Part shown: one piece after another, positions 1 to 7,897 of the stretch
How positions within the stretch are numbered: the stretch's first letter is position 1
Layout of the letters: each line of letters opens with the position of its first letter
Position numbers and translations under genes: made by a program
Notes under the pieces: model-generated
Told to the model about the DNA's origin: nothing
What the model saw: the letters and a program-made list of their open reading frames with translations, nothing else
The model's database searches: none
NCBI GenBank assembly: GCA_965208015.1
Contig: OZ242309.1
Span: forward strand, 1,302,001 to 1,366,000
Direction: 5' to 3'
DNA: 64,000 nt
DNA from: Bin87 sp965208015
Lineage (GTDB): Bacteria; Chloroflexota; Dehalococcoidia; Lucifugimonadales; UBA3495

Positions 1-2
1 GC

Positions 3-323
3 GGCTGGCGGGTGGACACCGACCGGATGTGGCAAAACCTGGAAAGCAGCCGCGGGTTGATCTTCAGCCAGCGGGTGCTGCTGGCGCTGGTCGAAGACAA
101 GGGGCTGTCCCGCGAGGACGCCTACGACATCGTGCAGCGCAACGCTATGCGGGCGTGGGACGATGCCCAGGACTTTCGTCAATTGTTGAAGTCGGACTCC
201 CAGGCAACGGCGCACCTGACGGTTGCCGAGATGGACGAACTCTTCGACTACGGTTACTACACGCGCTACATCGACGACAACTTCAAGCGCATCGGGCTGC
301 TGCCCGTCCCCGCGCTGGCCTGA
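3..323 (+). CDS. purB: Adenylosuccinate lyase, C-terminal part (gene cut by window edge)
   Basis: This is the last 106 codons of a gene that begins before the window. The residues (WRVDTDRMWQNLESSRG, then FSQRVLLAL and SREDAYDIVQRNAM) match the C-terminal helical domain of bacterial PurB, which cleaves SAICAR to AICAR and adenylosuccinate to AMP. The catalytic parts lie outside the window. It is followed 45 bp later by purC, the gene for the preceding step in the pathway, which supports the call. Residues DELFDYGYYTRYIDDNFKRIG are typical of the PurB tail. The start of the gene cannot be judged here. Confidence 0.92.
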   Translation, partial: GWRVDTDRMWQNLESSRGLIFSQRVLLALVEDKGLSREDAYDIVQRNAMRAWDDAQDFRQLLKSDSQATAHLTVAEMDELFDYGYYTRYIDDNFKRIGLLPVPALA

Positions 324-368
324 CATCCCATTTCCGACCGACACGACCCGGGTACTTGAATTGCTGCC

Positions 369-1271
369 ATGATTATTGAAACGCGAATGCCCGACCGAAT
401 GCATCGCGGAAAAGTCCGCGACACCTACCAGCTCACGGACGACCTGCTGCTGATGGTCGCCACCGACCGGATATCGGCCTTCGACGTGGTGCTGCCCAAC
501 GGCATCCCCGACAAGGGGACGGCACTAAACCGGATGTCCGCCTTCTGGTTCGGGCTCACGGACCATATCGTGCCCAACCACCTCGTCGCTCTGGCCGATG
601 GGCCGGGCGCCGCCGCCTACGCCGACAACCCGGTGGTTGCAAACCCCGCCTACGCTGAGGACGGCGTGGCCAGGCAGGCGATGATCGTTAAGAAGGCGGA
701 GCGCATCGACATCGAGTGCATCGTGCGCGGGTACATCACCGGCTCGGCCTGGGGCGAATACCGCAGGCAGGGCACGGTTTCCGGCAAGCCCATGCCGGAG
801 GGCCTGGTGGAAGGCGACATGTTCCCGGAACCTCTATTCACACCGACGACCAAGGCCGAAGAAGGGCATGACGAGAACATGACCGACGAGCAGGTGGTCG
901 ATATGGTCGGCGCGGAAACGGCGCAGCGGCTGGCGGACATCAGCAAGGCGGTGTACCTTCACGCCCACGACTATGCGAAAGACCGCGGCATCGTGCTGGC
1001 AGACACCAAGATGGAGTTCGGTTTCCTGAACGGCGAACTGATCCTCATCGACGAGTTGCTGACCCCCGACTCCAGCCGCTTCTGGGACGCCGAGGGTTAC
1101 GCGCCGGGCAAGTCGCAGCCGAGCTACGACAAGCAGTTTGTGCGCGACTACCTGACGGCCCAGGGCTGGAACCAGGAACCGCCGGCTCCGGAACTGCCCG
1201 AGGACATCGTGCAGCGGACCGCCGAGCTCTATCGCCAGGCCTTCCGGCTGCTGACCGGAGACACGCTGTAG
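369..1271 (+). CDS. purC: Phosphoribosylaminoimidazole-succinocarboxamide (SAICAR) synthase
   Basis: A 300-residue PurC, which joins CAIR and aspartate using ATP in step 8 of IMP synthesis. The N-terminus has the family signature GKVRDTY and DRISAFDVVLPNGIPDKG, followed by ECIVRGYITGSAW and, near residue 220, DTKMEFGF and DELLTPDSSRFW, which belong to the nucleotide and substrate site. The length is that of the longer (about 300 residue) form rather than the 240-residue Bacillus form. ATG is the natural start, just before the conserved RGKVRDTY block. It sits directly after purB and in the same direction, so the two are probably co-transcribed. A pair of DUF3105 genes follows before purS. Confidence 0.97.
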   Translation: MIIETRMPDRMHRGKVRDTYQLTDDLLLMVATDRISAFDVVLPNGIPDKGTALNRMSAFWFGLTDHIVPNHLVALADGPGAAAYADNPVVANPAYAEDGVARQAMIVKKAERIDIECIVRGYITGSAWGEYRRQGTVSGKPMPEGLVEGDMFPEPLFTPTTKAEEGHDENMTDEQVVDMVGAETAQRLADISKAVYLHAHDYAKDRGIVLADTKMEFGFLNGELILIDELLTPDSSRFWDAEGYAPGKSQPSYDKQFVRDYLTAQGWNQEPPAPELPEDIVQRTAELYRQAFRLLTGDTL

Positions 1272-1308
1272 GCGGCGATGTCGCCCGTCCCGCTCTTAAG
1301 GAATCGGT

Positions 1309-2064
1309 TTGCCTCCTTCCCGACATCGCCGGCGGAGCGCCGCGCGGCGTTCCCAGCGGCGCACCCCGCCCATCGCCACGGGCGGCGGGTTCCGCAGCCG
1401 TTGGCTGCTGTTCGCCTTCGCTGCCATTGCCGGACTGTTCATCATCGCGCTGCTGGTACCCGTGGTGCTGCCGGTCAACTTTGGCGGCACCGGGCAGGGT
1501 GAGGCCAGCGAATACGTGGAGGGCATCGGCGTTCAGGCGGAGCTCGCGCCCAGCGCGGCCCACTTCCCGGACAATCTGTTCATCGCCGACGTGGTGCCGG
1601 AGGGCTATCTGACCACGCCACCGACGTCCGGCCGGCACTGGAACGGCTGGGTGCAATGCGGCTTCTACACCAGCCCGGTCCCTGACGAGCGCATCGTGCA
1701 CAACATGGAGCACGGTAACATCGTCGTCAGCTACAACCTGACGGACCAGGCGCAGATTGACGAGCTGGAAGATGCGTTCGACGACATTGGCCTGACCAAC
1801 GCCTGGGGCGTGGCCCGGCCGTATGACCCAGGTACGACCGGCGATGACGGCAATGAACTCTTCCCCGAGGGAACCATCGCGCTCACTACTTGGGGCGTCA
1901 TCGACAAGTGGAACGTCAGGGAAGTGGATGACGCCAACAACTACCAGGTTGTCGGCATCGACAAGGACCGGATCGAACGGTTCTTCGAGGCCTATTCCGG
2001 TAAGTTGGGGCCAGAGTTCCCCAATGGAGCTCCGTGCACCACCGGCGGCGTAATGAACCCGTAG
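1309..2064 (+). CDS. DUF3105 protein with N-terminal membrane anchor
   Basis: A 251-residue protein beginning at TTG, preceded by AAGGA at the right distance. Residues 1-28 are very basic, followed by one membrane helix (WLLFAFAAIAGLFIIALLVPVV) and an exported C-terminal domain. That domain carries the DUF3105 hallmarks PPTSGRHW, CGFYTSPVPDE, VHNMEHGNIVVSYNL, ITTWG-like and the final APCTTGG. The biochemical function of DUF3105 is not established as far as I know. The next gene is a paralogue with the same signature, and both lie between purC and purS. The conserved histidines and cysteines (RHW, VHNMEHG, CGFY, PCTTG) would suit metal or redox chemistry, which is inference only. Confidence 0.85.
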   Translation: MPPSRHRRRSAARRSQRRTPPIATGGGFRSRWLLFAFAAIAGLFIIALLVPVVLPVNFGGTGQGEASEYVEGIGVQAELAPSAAHFPDNLFIADVVPEGYLTTPPTSGRHWNGWVQCGFYTSPVPDERIVHNMEHGNIVVSYNLTDQAQIDELEDAFDDIGLTNAWGVARPYDPGTTGDDGNELFPEGTIALTTWGVIDKWNVREVDDANNYQVVGIDKDRIERFFEAYSGKLGPEFPNGAPCTTGGVMNP

Positions 2065-2077
2065 GTGATCCGCGGTT

Positions 2078-2860
2078 ATGATCGCGCGGAGCGCGCTGGG
2101 AACCGCCTGTATCCTGGGATTGTTTCTGACGCTGCTGGGTTGCCAGTCGACGATGGAGCCGATTCCCGCGCCGGAAGCGCAGCCTCTGGCAGTCGCTACA
2201 GCCACACCTCTGCCCACCCCGACGCCCTTACCCACGCCCACGAATACCATCATGCTGGCGGTGAGAGCATCCGCTCTGACGCTGACGCCCACGCAGTCGC
2301 CGGCAACGCCCGCGCCCACCGCGACTTCGACCCCGACGCCGACCGAGATCGCGGCCGCCAGGGTTCAACCCACTGACGGGCCGATCCGGGTGGAGGCCAT
2401 GCCCAGCCGGGACCACTTCCCATCCCAGATGAAGATTACCGACGTGATTCCCGACGGTTACAGCACAGTTCCGCCGACTTCTGGCCGACACTGGGGAGCG
2501 TGGAGCGATTGCGGATTTTACAACCACCCTTTGCCGGACGAATTGCTGGTCCACAATTTAGAGCACGGCAACATCATCGTGAGCTACAACCTGGCCAGCG
2601 ACGCCGAAGTCGCGGCGTTGCGAGCAGCGGTAGAAGCCATCCCACTGGCCCGCGAGTTCGCCATCGTGCGCCGTTACCTGGCGATACCCGAAGGCATGAT
2701 CGCGCTGACGACATGGGGCGTGCTGGACCGGATGGAAGGCGTGGACCCCGAGCGAATCGCCAAGTTCTTCGAGGACTACCCGGGGAACACCGGACCGGAA
2801 TTCGCCAACGGGCTGCCGTGCACCACCGGGATCGACATGACGCAGTCGTCCGGCGGCTGA
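2078..2860 (+). CDS. DUF3105 lipoprotein, paralogue of the preceding gene
   Basis: A 260-residue protein with a lipoprotein signal peptide ending in the lipobox LLGC (Cys22). A Pro/Thr-rich linker of about 70 residues (repeats of TPTP and TPLPTPT) follows, then a DUF3105 domain with PPTSGRHW, DCGFYNHPLPDE, VHNLEHGNIIVSYNL, ALTTWGVLD and LPCTTGIDM. It starts 13 bp after the first DUF3105 gene, so the two are probably translated from one message. The first copy is held by a membrane helix and this one by a lipid, so both domains should face the outside of the cytoplasmic membrane. The function is unknown. The low-complexity linker is typical of surface proteins. Confidence 0.86.
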   Translation: MIARSALGTACILGLFLTLLGCQSTMEPIPAPEAQPLAVATATPLPTPTPLPTPTNTIMLAVRASALTLTPTQSPATPAPTATSTPTPTEIAAARVQPTDGPIRVEAMPSRDHFPSQMKITDVIPDGYSTVPPTSGRHWGAWSDCGFYNHPLPDELLVHNLEHGNIIVSYNLASDAEVAALRAAVEAIPLAREFAIVRRYLAIPEGMIALTTWGVLDRMEGVDPERIAKFFEDYPGNTGPEFANGLPCTTGIDMTQSSGG

Positions 2861-2894
2861 GCGACTGGACGATCAGAAAGGCAGGGCAACCGGC

Positions 2895-3146
2895 ATGTTT
2901 CTAGCACGGGTCTACGTGACCCTGAAACCAGCGGTGAACGATCCCCAGGGACTTACGGTGATGGGCGGCCTGCACAGCCTGGGCTACGCAATCGTAGAGG
3001 ACGTGCGCATCGGCAAGTACCTGGAAATTCGGGTGGATACCGAAGATCAAGCGCAGGCCGAGAGCGACGTGGCGGGAATGTGCGACCGGCTGCTGGCGAA
3101 CCCGGTCATCGAGAATTACCGGTTCACGCTGGAACGGGTGGAATAG
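2895..3146 (+). CDS. purS: Phosphoribosylformylglycinamidine synthase subunit PurS
   Basis: An 83-residue protein of the usual PurS length. It starts ARVYVTLKPAVNDPQGLTVMGGLHSLGY, continues VRIGKYLEIRVD and ends NPVIENYRFTLE, all characteristic of PurS. PurS bridges PurL and the glutaminase PurQ in the three-subunit FGAM synthase. Normally purQ and purL follow directly. Here the next genes are on the other strand and neither partner is in the window, so purS is separated from purQL. It lies on the same strand as purB, purC and the DUF3105 pair and is followed at once by a terminator-like hairpin, so it probably ends this operon. Confidence 0.95.
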   Translation: MFLARVYVTLKPAVNDPQGLTVMGGLHSLGYAIVEDVRIGKYLEIRVDTEDQAQAESDVAGMCDRLLANPVIENYRFTLERVE

Positions 3147-3150
3147 GCGT

Positions 3151-3174
3151 CGGGGCGGACGATGGTCCGCCCCG
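3151..3174. terminator. GC-rich hairpin after purS
   Basis: Perfect 10-bp arms CGGGGCGGAC / GTCCGCCCCG around a GATG loop begin 5 bp after the purS stop. Only a weak T-run follows (ATTGTGTTGG). It is one of several GGGG...CCCC palindromes placed at gene ends in this window. Confidence 0.6.
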
Positions 3175-3208
3175 ATTGTGTTGGGCAACCCTCGGACGCT
3201 GCGGGGCG

Positions 3209-3793
3209 TCAGTGCAGGTGCTCTTGCAACAGGCCCACCAGTTCGTCCACAGTGGCCTTCTGCCAGTCGCCGGCTCGGGCGGCCGTCCGGGCACGACGCT
3301 GCCGGCCGAAGTCCTGGTCGGAGATATCGGGCTCTTCGGAGCGGATCGCGGATTCTATCTCGCCCTGCTCCCGGTTAGCGACCTCGGAGCGCTCGATCCA
3401 GTGGCAGATGTACTCGTGGCCCTGGTCGTAAAAGACGGCGACGGGGATCGACATGTAGAGGCCCTCTTTGAGGAACTCGTTCATGATGTCGTGGTTTTCA
3501 TCGCGGGGGAAAATGCGCAGCTCGAGACCGGCCGCCTCGGCGACGCGGGCGAGGACCGGCAGTTCGCGCACCACGTCGCCGCACCAGTCTTCGCCGATCA
3601 CCATCATGCGCGCGGGGCCGTTGTCGTGCGACGCCAACTCCTGCAGCCTGGCGGTCTGTTCAGAGTCCAGCGACACATTGGCGTAGTATTCTTCGATCCT
3701 GGCCTTGTTGACCTTGACCGTTTCCATGTACTGATCGTAGGTCATGCCCTGGGAGTACCGCTCCGGGGTCACGACGCTGGCTTCCTGCACCAT
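3209..3793 (-). CDS. Thioredoxin-like protein with single-cysteine WCGD motif
   Basis: A 194-residue cytoplasmic protein with no signal peptide. The thioredoxin-like core contains MMVIGEDWCGDVVRELPVLARVA (Cys71) and later IPVAVFYDQGHEYICHWIER. This resembles the Thioredoxin_9 group of small thioredoxin-fold proteins. The motif is WCGD rather than WCxxC, so the usual resolving cysteine is missing; a single-cysteine or non-redox role is likely. The ATG is preceded by GAGAGGTG. It lies 87 bp downstream of the glutaredoxin-like gene on the same strand and may be co-transcribed with it. The exact substrate cannot be inferred. Confidence 0.7.
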   Translation of the reverse strand: MVQEASVVTPERYSQGMTYDQYMETVKVNKARIEEYYANVSLDSEQTARLQELASHDNGPARMMVIGEDWCGDVVRELPVLARVAEAAGLELRIFPRDENHDIMNEFLKEGLYMSIPVAVFYDQGHEYICHWIERSEVANREQGEIESAIRSEEPDISDQDFGRQRRARTAARAGDWQKATVDELVGLLQEHLH

Positions 3794-3880
3794 GATTGCA
3801 CCTCTCGGGTTCCGCGATTCGGTTCCGGCTATTGCCGAGGTAAGGGTAGGGGACGGGCCACCGGCCGGTCAGCCGATTTC

Positions 3881-4096
3881 TCAACCGCGCTGACCGCGAA
3901 ATCCCATCTCCACCTTGCCATCGGGCCACACGATAATGGGAACGGTATCCCCAAAATCCAGGGCCTCGTCCAACGTGTCCTGGCTCTGGTCAACGCGGCG
4001 TTCCTCGTAATCGACGCCCTCGCGTCGCCAGGCGGCCCGGAGCGAATCGCATGCGGGACACACCGTGAGGGTATACACGATGGGGATATCTGCCAT
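3881..4096 (-). CDS. Glutaredoxin-like protein
   Basis: A 71-residue protein that begins MADIPIVYTLTVCPACDSL with a CPAC redox centre at residues 13-16, then VDYEERRVD, TVPIIVWPDGKVEMGF, the cis-Pro region and C-terminal beta strands of the glutaredoxin/NrdH fold. It is somewhat short but complete for that fold. I chose the ATG at 4096 because GGGAGG lies just upstream and the protein then begins at the first beta strand; an in-frame extension to 4198 would add 34 unconserved residues. It probably reduces disulfides or acts as a glutaredoxin-like carrier. It runs towards the thioredoxin-like gene. Confidence 0.75.
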   Translation of the reverse strand: MADIPIVYTLTVCPACDSLRAAWRREGVDYEERRVDQSQDTLDEALDFGDTVPIIVWPDGKVEMGFRGQRG

Positions 4097-4158
4097 GATT
4101 GCCTCCCGTGTGGCGAGCCGACTATGCCGGCATTCTACAACTTTGCGTCGGTCGCTGC

Positions 4159-4164
4159 TATAAT
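4159..4164 (+). promoter_or_regulatory. Putative -10 box for the ABM gene
   Basis: A perfect TATAAT lies 33 bp before the ATG of the monooxygenase gene, and AAGGAG sits between them. No good -35 hexamer is visible at 16-18 bp, so this is a half-supported promoter. Confidence 0.4.
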
Positions 4165-4197
4165 CGGCGCGACTCCCCGACATCCAAGGAGACAACA

Positions 4198-4527
4198 ATG
4201 ATCGCGCTGATTGTGGAAATCAATATCAAGCCCGGCTTCAAGGACCAGTTCATGGCCTCCATGCTGGGGGACGCCAGGGGCTCGAACAACGACGAGCCGG
4301 GATGCCTGCGGTTTGACGTTCTGCAGGACACCGAGGACGAGAATAAGATCCACCTGTTCGAGGTGTACGAGGACGAGGCGGCGGTGGAAGCCCATCGCAA
4401 CGCCCCGCACTTCATCAAGTGGCGGGAGGAGTGCGCGGACTGGTTCGCCACCGAGAACATCCGCAAGCTCGCCACGCCGGTGTATCCGGCGCCGGAACAG
4501 TGGGAGAAGCGGCCTCCGGTGGACTGA
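4198..4527 (+). CDS. Antibiotic biosynthesis monooxygenase (ABM) domain protein
   Basis: A 109-residue single-domain protein with the dimeric alpha-beta barrel ABM fold: MIALIVEINIKPGFKDQFMASM, then NNDEPGCLRFDVLQ, DENKIHLFEVYEDEAAVEAHRNAPHFIKW. Members include quinol monooxygenases such as YgiN and heme-degrading enzymes; the exact substrate is not predictable. AAGGAGACAACA precedes the ATG, fixing the start, and a TATAAT stands upstream. It is a single-gene unit that converges on the aminotransferase gene, with a shared hairpin terminator between them. Confidence 0.85.
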   Translation: MIALIVEINIKPGFKDQFMASMLGDARGSNNDEPGCLRFDVLQDTEDENKIHLFEVYEDEAAVEAHRNAPHFIKWREECADWFATENIRKLATPVYPAPEQWEKRPPVD

Positions 4528-4551
4528 GCACGACAATCCGGGCCAACAAAA

Positions 4552-4576
4552 AGGGGCAGGTGTTGAGCCTGCCCCT
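4552..4576. terminator. Bidirectional terminator between convergent genes
   Basis: Arms AGGGGCAGG / CCTGCCCCT with a 7-nt loop. On the plus strand ATCATTTTG follows. On the minus strand the hairpin is followed by TTTTTGTT. It can end both the ABM gene and the aminotransferase gene. Confidence 0.75.
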
Positions 4577-4597
4577 ATCATTTTGTCCGGTCACGGG

Positions 4598-5923
4598 CTA
4601 ATCGATCTGGCGCTGCAGCACTCGCTTGAACCCGCGCACGAAAGCGTCGATCTCGACCTCGCCTAACTCGGTGGACACCGCGCCCACGAGGTTGGGAGCC
4701 AACAGGAAGCCTTCGTTGAGCATCCCGATGAACACCCGTCCCGCCAGCGCCTTGTCGGTCGCGGCGATGTCCCGGTAGTTGTGCAGCGGCCCGCTGCCAA
4801 AGTGGATGCCGAAGAGGGAGCCGGCTCCGGTGACCACGACAGGCTGCTCCAACTCGGCGCAGACCTGGCGAATGCCCTGTTTCAGCATCTCCGCCAACTC
4901 GGCGAGGCGGCGGTACACAGTCGGGGTCAGCTCGTTCAGAGTGGCCACGCCGGCGGCCATGCTGATGGGGTTGGCGTTGAAGGTGCCGCCGTGGGCGATG
5001 GCGGACCCATTGAGCGGGCTGTATTGCGCCATGACGTCGGATCGGCCGCCGAAGGCGCCCACCGGGAAGCCGCCGCCGATGATCTTGCCCAGAGCGGTCA
5101 TATCAGGCGTGACGCCGTAGTATTCCTGGGCGCCACCGGGAGCGACGCGGAAGCTGATGACCTCGTCGAATATGAGCAGCGCCCCGCTGTCGTCGGCGAA
5201 TTCGCGCAGCATGGTCAAATATGCTGGGTCTGCGGGCAGCATCCCCACCGAACCCATCACCGGCTCGACGATCACCGCCGCCAGATCGTCCCGATTTTCT
5301 TCCAGGATGTTCCGGGCGACCTCCACATCGTTGTAGGGGACGATGACGGCCTGGTCCAGGACGCCGTCGGCCAGGCCGGCGCTGGATGCGACCGGCTCAG
5401 GGTGATCGTAGGCGCCGCCGGTGGCCGGGTCGATGCGCAGGCTGACGAGGACAGCATCATGGGTGCCGTGGTAGCCACCCTCCACCTTGGCGAATTTGCT
5501 GCGGCCGGTGAAGGCGCGGGCGGCGCGGATGGTGTTGAGAGTGGCCTCAGTGCCGGAGTTGGTGAAACGCACCTGGTCGAATGACGGGATGCGCTCGCAC
5601 AGCAGCTTGGCCAGCTCCACTTGGTGGCGGTTGGGCGAATTATAGGCCAGTCCCAGCTCCATCTGCTGGCGCGCGGCGTCCAGCACGGGCGCGGGGCCGT
5701 GGCCCAGGATCATCGTGGTCATCGTGTTGATGAAGTCGAGGCGCTCCACCCCGTCGGCGTCCGTAACCACGGCGCCCTGGGCGCGCTCGGTGAAGATCGG
5801 GTACGGGTTCCAGAAAATGGAATGGCGGCTGTCGCCGTCGGGCAAATACCGGCAAGCCTCTTCCCAGATCGCGCGGGATTTGGGGGTGGTTTCGATGTAG
5901 CGGGTGATCTCGTCTGCGGGCAA
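4598..5923 (-). CDS. Class III aminotransferase, glutamate-1-semialdehyde aminomutase-like
   Basis: A 441-residue PLP enzyme of the HemL-like branch of class III aminotransferases. Visible motifs are TNSGTEATLNTIRAAR, EGGYHGTHD, VIVEPVMGSVG, LLIFDEVISFR (PLP Asp) and TALGKIIGGGFPVGAFGG, whose Lys should bind PLP. The start is TTG with AGGAG upstream. The protein resembles glutamate-1-semialdehyde aminomutase in length and motifs, but no heme-pathway gene adjoins, and such proteins in related bacteria are often broad aminotransferases. I therefore do not assign hemL. The gene lies 35 bp downstream of the MFS exporter gene and is probably in one unit with it. Confidence 0.82.
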   Translation of the reverse strand: MPADEITRYIETTPKSRAIWEEACRYLPDGDSRHSIFWNPYPIFTERAQGAVVTDADGVERLDFINTMTTMILGHGPAPVLDAARQQMELGLAYNSPNRHQVELAKLLCERIPSFDQVRFTNSGTEATLNTIRAARAFTGRSKFAKVEGGYHGTHDAVLVSLRIDPATGGAYDHPEPVASSAGLADGVLDQAVIVPYNDVEVARNILEENRDDLAAVIVEPVMGSVGMLPADPAYLTMLREFADDSGALLIFDEVISFRVAPGGAQEYYGVTPDMTALGKIIGGGFPVGAFGGRSDVMAQYSPLNGSAIAHGGTFNANPISMAAGVATLNELTPTVYRRLAELAEMLKQGIRQVCAELEQPVVVTGAGSLFGIHFGSGPLHNYRDIAATDKALAGRVFIGMLNEGFLLAPNLVGAVSTELGEVEIDAFVRGFKRVLQRQID

Positions 5924-5958
5924 AATTGAACTCCTAGGCTGTTATGTCGTGCAGAAGG

Positions 5959-7365
5959 CTAGTTGTCTCCGCCGGCGGGACTGGCCGCGGCAGTCACCGG
6001 GCGGGCTTCGCCGCGGAAGTAGATGCCGCGCCAAAAGCCGCTGCCCACGAGCGTCCCGACAACCACGATTGTGAACGCGGCGCCCGCTATTGCCATGACG
6101 TTGCCCGGCGACCAGAAGTCCGCCAAACGCCCGTACAGCAGGTTGGCAAAGGCCATGCTTCCCCCGACGTGCATGGAGTAAACGGAGGAGACTCGGCCGC
6201 GAATTTCATCCGGCACCACTGACTGGATAATGGTGTGAGTGATGGTCATGAAGCCGGAAGTGCCCAGACCCATCAAGATCGCCGCGATCATGGAAATCCC
6301 AGTCTGCGCTGAGAGCCCCAACCCGATTGGGGTCAGGCTGCTGGTAAAGCCGAGGAACAGGAACACTCTCCCCCGTGTCATGTGGCTGACGATCCCGCCC
6401 ACGAAAATTGACGAGAGCAACGCTCCGATGCCCAGAGCGGCCATCAGCGCGTAAACGTCGTTCTCGCTGAACGTAACGCCGTCGGGCGACAACTTCTCCA
6501 GGGCAAGTGGGGGCAGCATCGACTCGAACGACATCACCAATACGCAGTGGGCCAGGGCCATAAGAATGATGCCGAACACCAGGGGCGTGCTGTATGAATA
6601 AGCGAACCCGGCGGCGGTGTTGGCCCAGAAACTGCGCCGACGGTCGATGACGCCGGAGGACACGGTGCGGATGCTGAGCGCGGCCCCCAACGCGACCAGG
6701 TAGAAGACCGCGCAGGCCCAGAACACGATGGCCGAGGTTCCGATGGTGAGCACGAGGTTCTGGATACTGAACGCCGCGCCGCCCCCACCGAACAGCACGC
6801 TGCTGCCCACCGTCGCGGACACCGCCAAGAGGATCGCGGGTCCCACCGCCCGCGAACCCTGCTGCATGGCTTCATTGAGTGCAACGGCGTTGGGCAGGCG
6901 TTCCCGGTCCACCAGATTCGGCGTCAACGCCTGGGCAGCCGTCTGTTGCGTGGCGCGCAGGGTGCCGTTCACGATGGCCAGCAGCAGCACGTACCAGGGG
7001 TTGTCGACGCCCAGCATCACCAGGACGGCCATGATCGCCGCCTGGGTGAGCTGCAAAGCATAGACCCACTGCAACAGAGTCTTGCGGGTCATCTTGTCGG
7101 CCAGGTAGCCGATGAACGGCGTCGCGAAGAACCGGGGGGACATGGCGGCGAAGGTGATCAAGCCAACCCAGAGGCCCCAGGAGCCCTGCAGCTCGGGGAT
7201 GCTGTAAACCCACGCGCCGCGAGCGACGATCAGGGCCCACGCGCCGCTGCCGCTGGACAGCGAGGCGATGGCCAGGAACCGGAAGTCGCGGAACACCAGC
7301 GCCGCAAGGAACCGATAGGCTTTTTGCTGGAAAAAGTTGCGCTGCGGGGCGGGAGCCGTGGCCAT
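5959..7365 (-). CDS. Major facilitator superfamily transporter, EntS-like
   Basis: A 468-residue polytopic membrane protein with about 12 hydrophobic segments. The N-terminus is ALVFRDFRFLAIASLSSGSGAWALIVARGAWV, and the loop after helix 2 has TPFIGYLADKMTRKTLL, the MFS motif A. The sequence resembles the MFS_3/enterobactin exporter (EntS) group of drug or siderophore exporters. ATG at 7365 is chosen since AGGAG lies 8 nt upstream; a start at 7422 would add 19 Arg-rich residues. The promoter at 7508-7535 carries an inverted repeat, so the gene is probably repressor-controlled. It lies upstream of the aminotransferase gene. The substrate is unknown. Confidence 0.85.
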   Translation of the reverse strand: MATAPAPQRNFFQQKAYRFLAALVFRDFRFLAIASLSSGSGAWALIVARGAWVYSIPELQGSWGLWVGLITFAAMSPRFFATPFIGYLADKMTRKTLLQWVYALQLTQAAIMAVLVMLGVDNPWYVLLLAIVNGTLRATQQTAAQALTPNLVDRERLPNAVALNEAMQQGSRAVGPAILLAVSATVGSSVLFGGGGAAFSIQNLVLTIGTSAIVFWACAVFYLVALGAALSIRTVSSGVIDRRRSFWANTAAGFAYSYSTPLVFGIILMALAHCVLVMSFESMLPPLALEKLSPDGVTFSENDVYALMAALGIGALLSSIFVGGIVSHMTRGRVFLFLGFTSSLTPIGLGLSAQTGISMIAAILMGLGTSGFMTITHTIIQSVVPDEIRGRVSSVYSMHVGGSMAFANLLYGRLADFWSPGNVMAIAGAAFTIVVVGTLVGSGFWRGIYFRGEARPVTAAASPAGGDN

Positions 7366-7489
7366 TTCGACACTCCTGCGTGCGACCCGGACCGGGTGTA
7401 ACGACCGACGCGGTCTGGCCAAAAGCGCAGGTCAGAAACCGGCAGACATTCGCTGCCAAACGTGCTGATGCCGTCGTTACCAGTGGTTA

Positions 7490-7535
7490 GCTGTGGGTAA
7501 TTCGGGCATTATAACCCACAGCAACGGCGGGTCAA
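7490..7535 (-). promoter_or_regulatory. MFS gene promoter with operator-like inverted repeat
   Basis: Read on the minus strand, TTGACC (7530-7535) and TATAAT (7508-7513) are 16 bp apart. The -10 box lies between the perfect 9-bp arms GCTGTGGGT (7490-7498) and ACCCACAGC (7514-7522), spaced by 15 bp. A dimeric repressor bound there would block the promoter. Confidence 0.6.
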
Positions 7536-7639
7536 ATTGCGGCGATCCCGGGACGTATGGCAGGTAGGGACGCAGGAAGTCCCGAGCAGGCGGCCGGGAT
7601 CCGGCGACGGCCAGGTACCGTCAGTGAACTAACCCAGAT

Positions 7640-7897
7640 CTAGTGACCCTGCTGGAGTCGAACTCGCGAAGTCAGGATCAAGTCATCGCCGTCGCGTTGG
7701 ATGCCGAACTCGGTGAACTCGGGGGCGACCGGCAGGTGTTCCCGGATGGTCATGAGCATGCTCACGCGCAGGGCGCTCAACTGCGGCGCCGAGACCTCCA
7801 TTCGGTCCCGGCGGATGGCCGACTGGACCCGCTCGCGGGCGACCTGGCGCGGGTTGCTGGGGCCGTGACTCCGATTTTTACGCAGGAAATCAAACAT
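7640..7897 (-). CDS. minE: Cell division topological specificity factor MinE
   Basis: An 85-residue MinE. It begins MFDFLRKN, the membrane-targeting N-terminal helix, followed by ARERVQSAIRRDR (MinD-binding helix region) and the C-terminal dimerisation domain ending LILTSRVRLQQ. MinE stimulates MinD ATPase and drives pole-to-pole or polar patterning so that FtsZ assembles at midcell. The ATG at 7897 overlaps the end of minD by 8 bp, indicating translational coupling; longer in-frame versions are not needed. It is the last gene of the minCDE operon, whose order C-D-E is the classic one. Confidence 0.93.
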   Translation of the reverse strand: MFDFLRKNRSHGPSNPRQVARERVQSAIRRDRMEVSAPQLSALRVSMLMTIREHLPVAPEFTEFGIQRDGDDLILTSRVRLQQGH

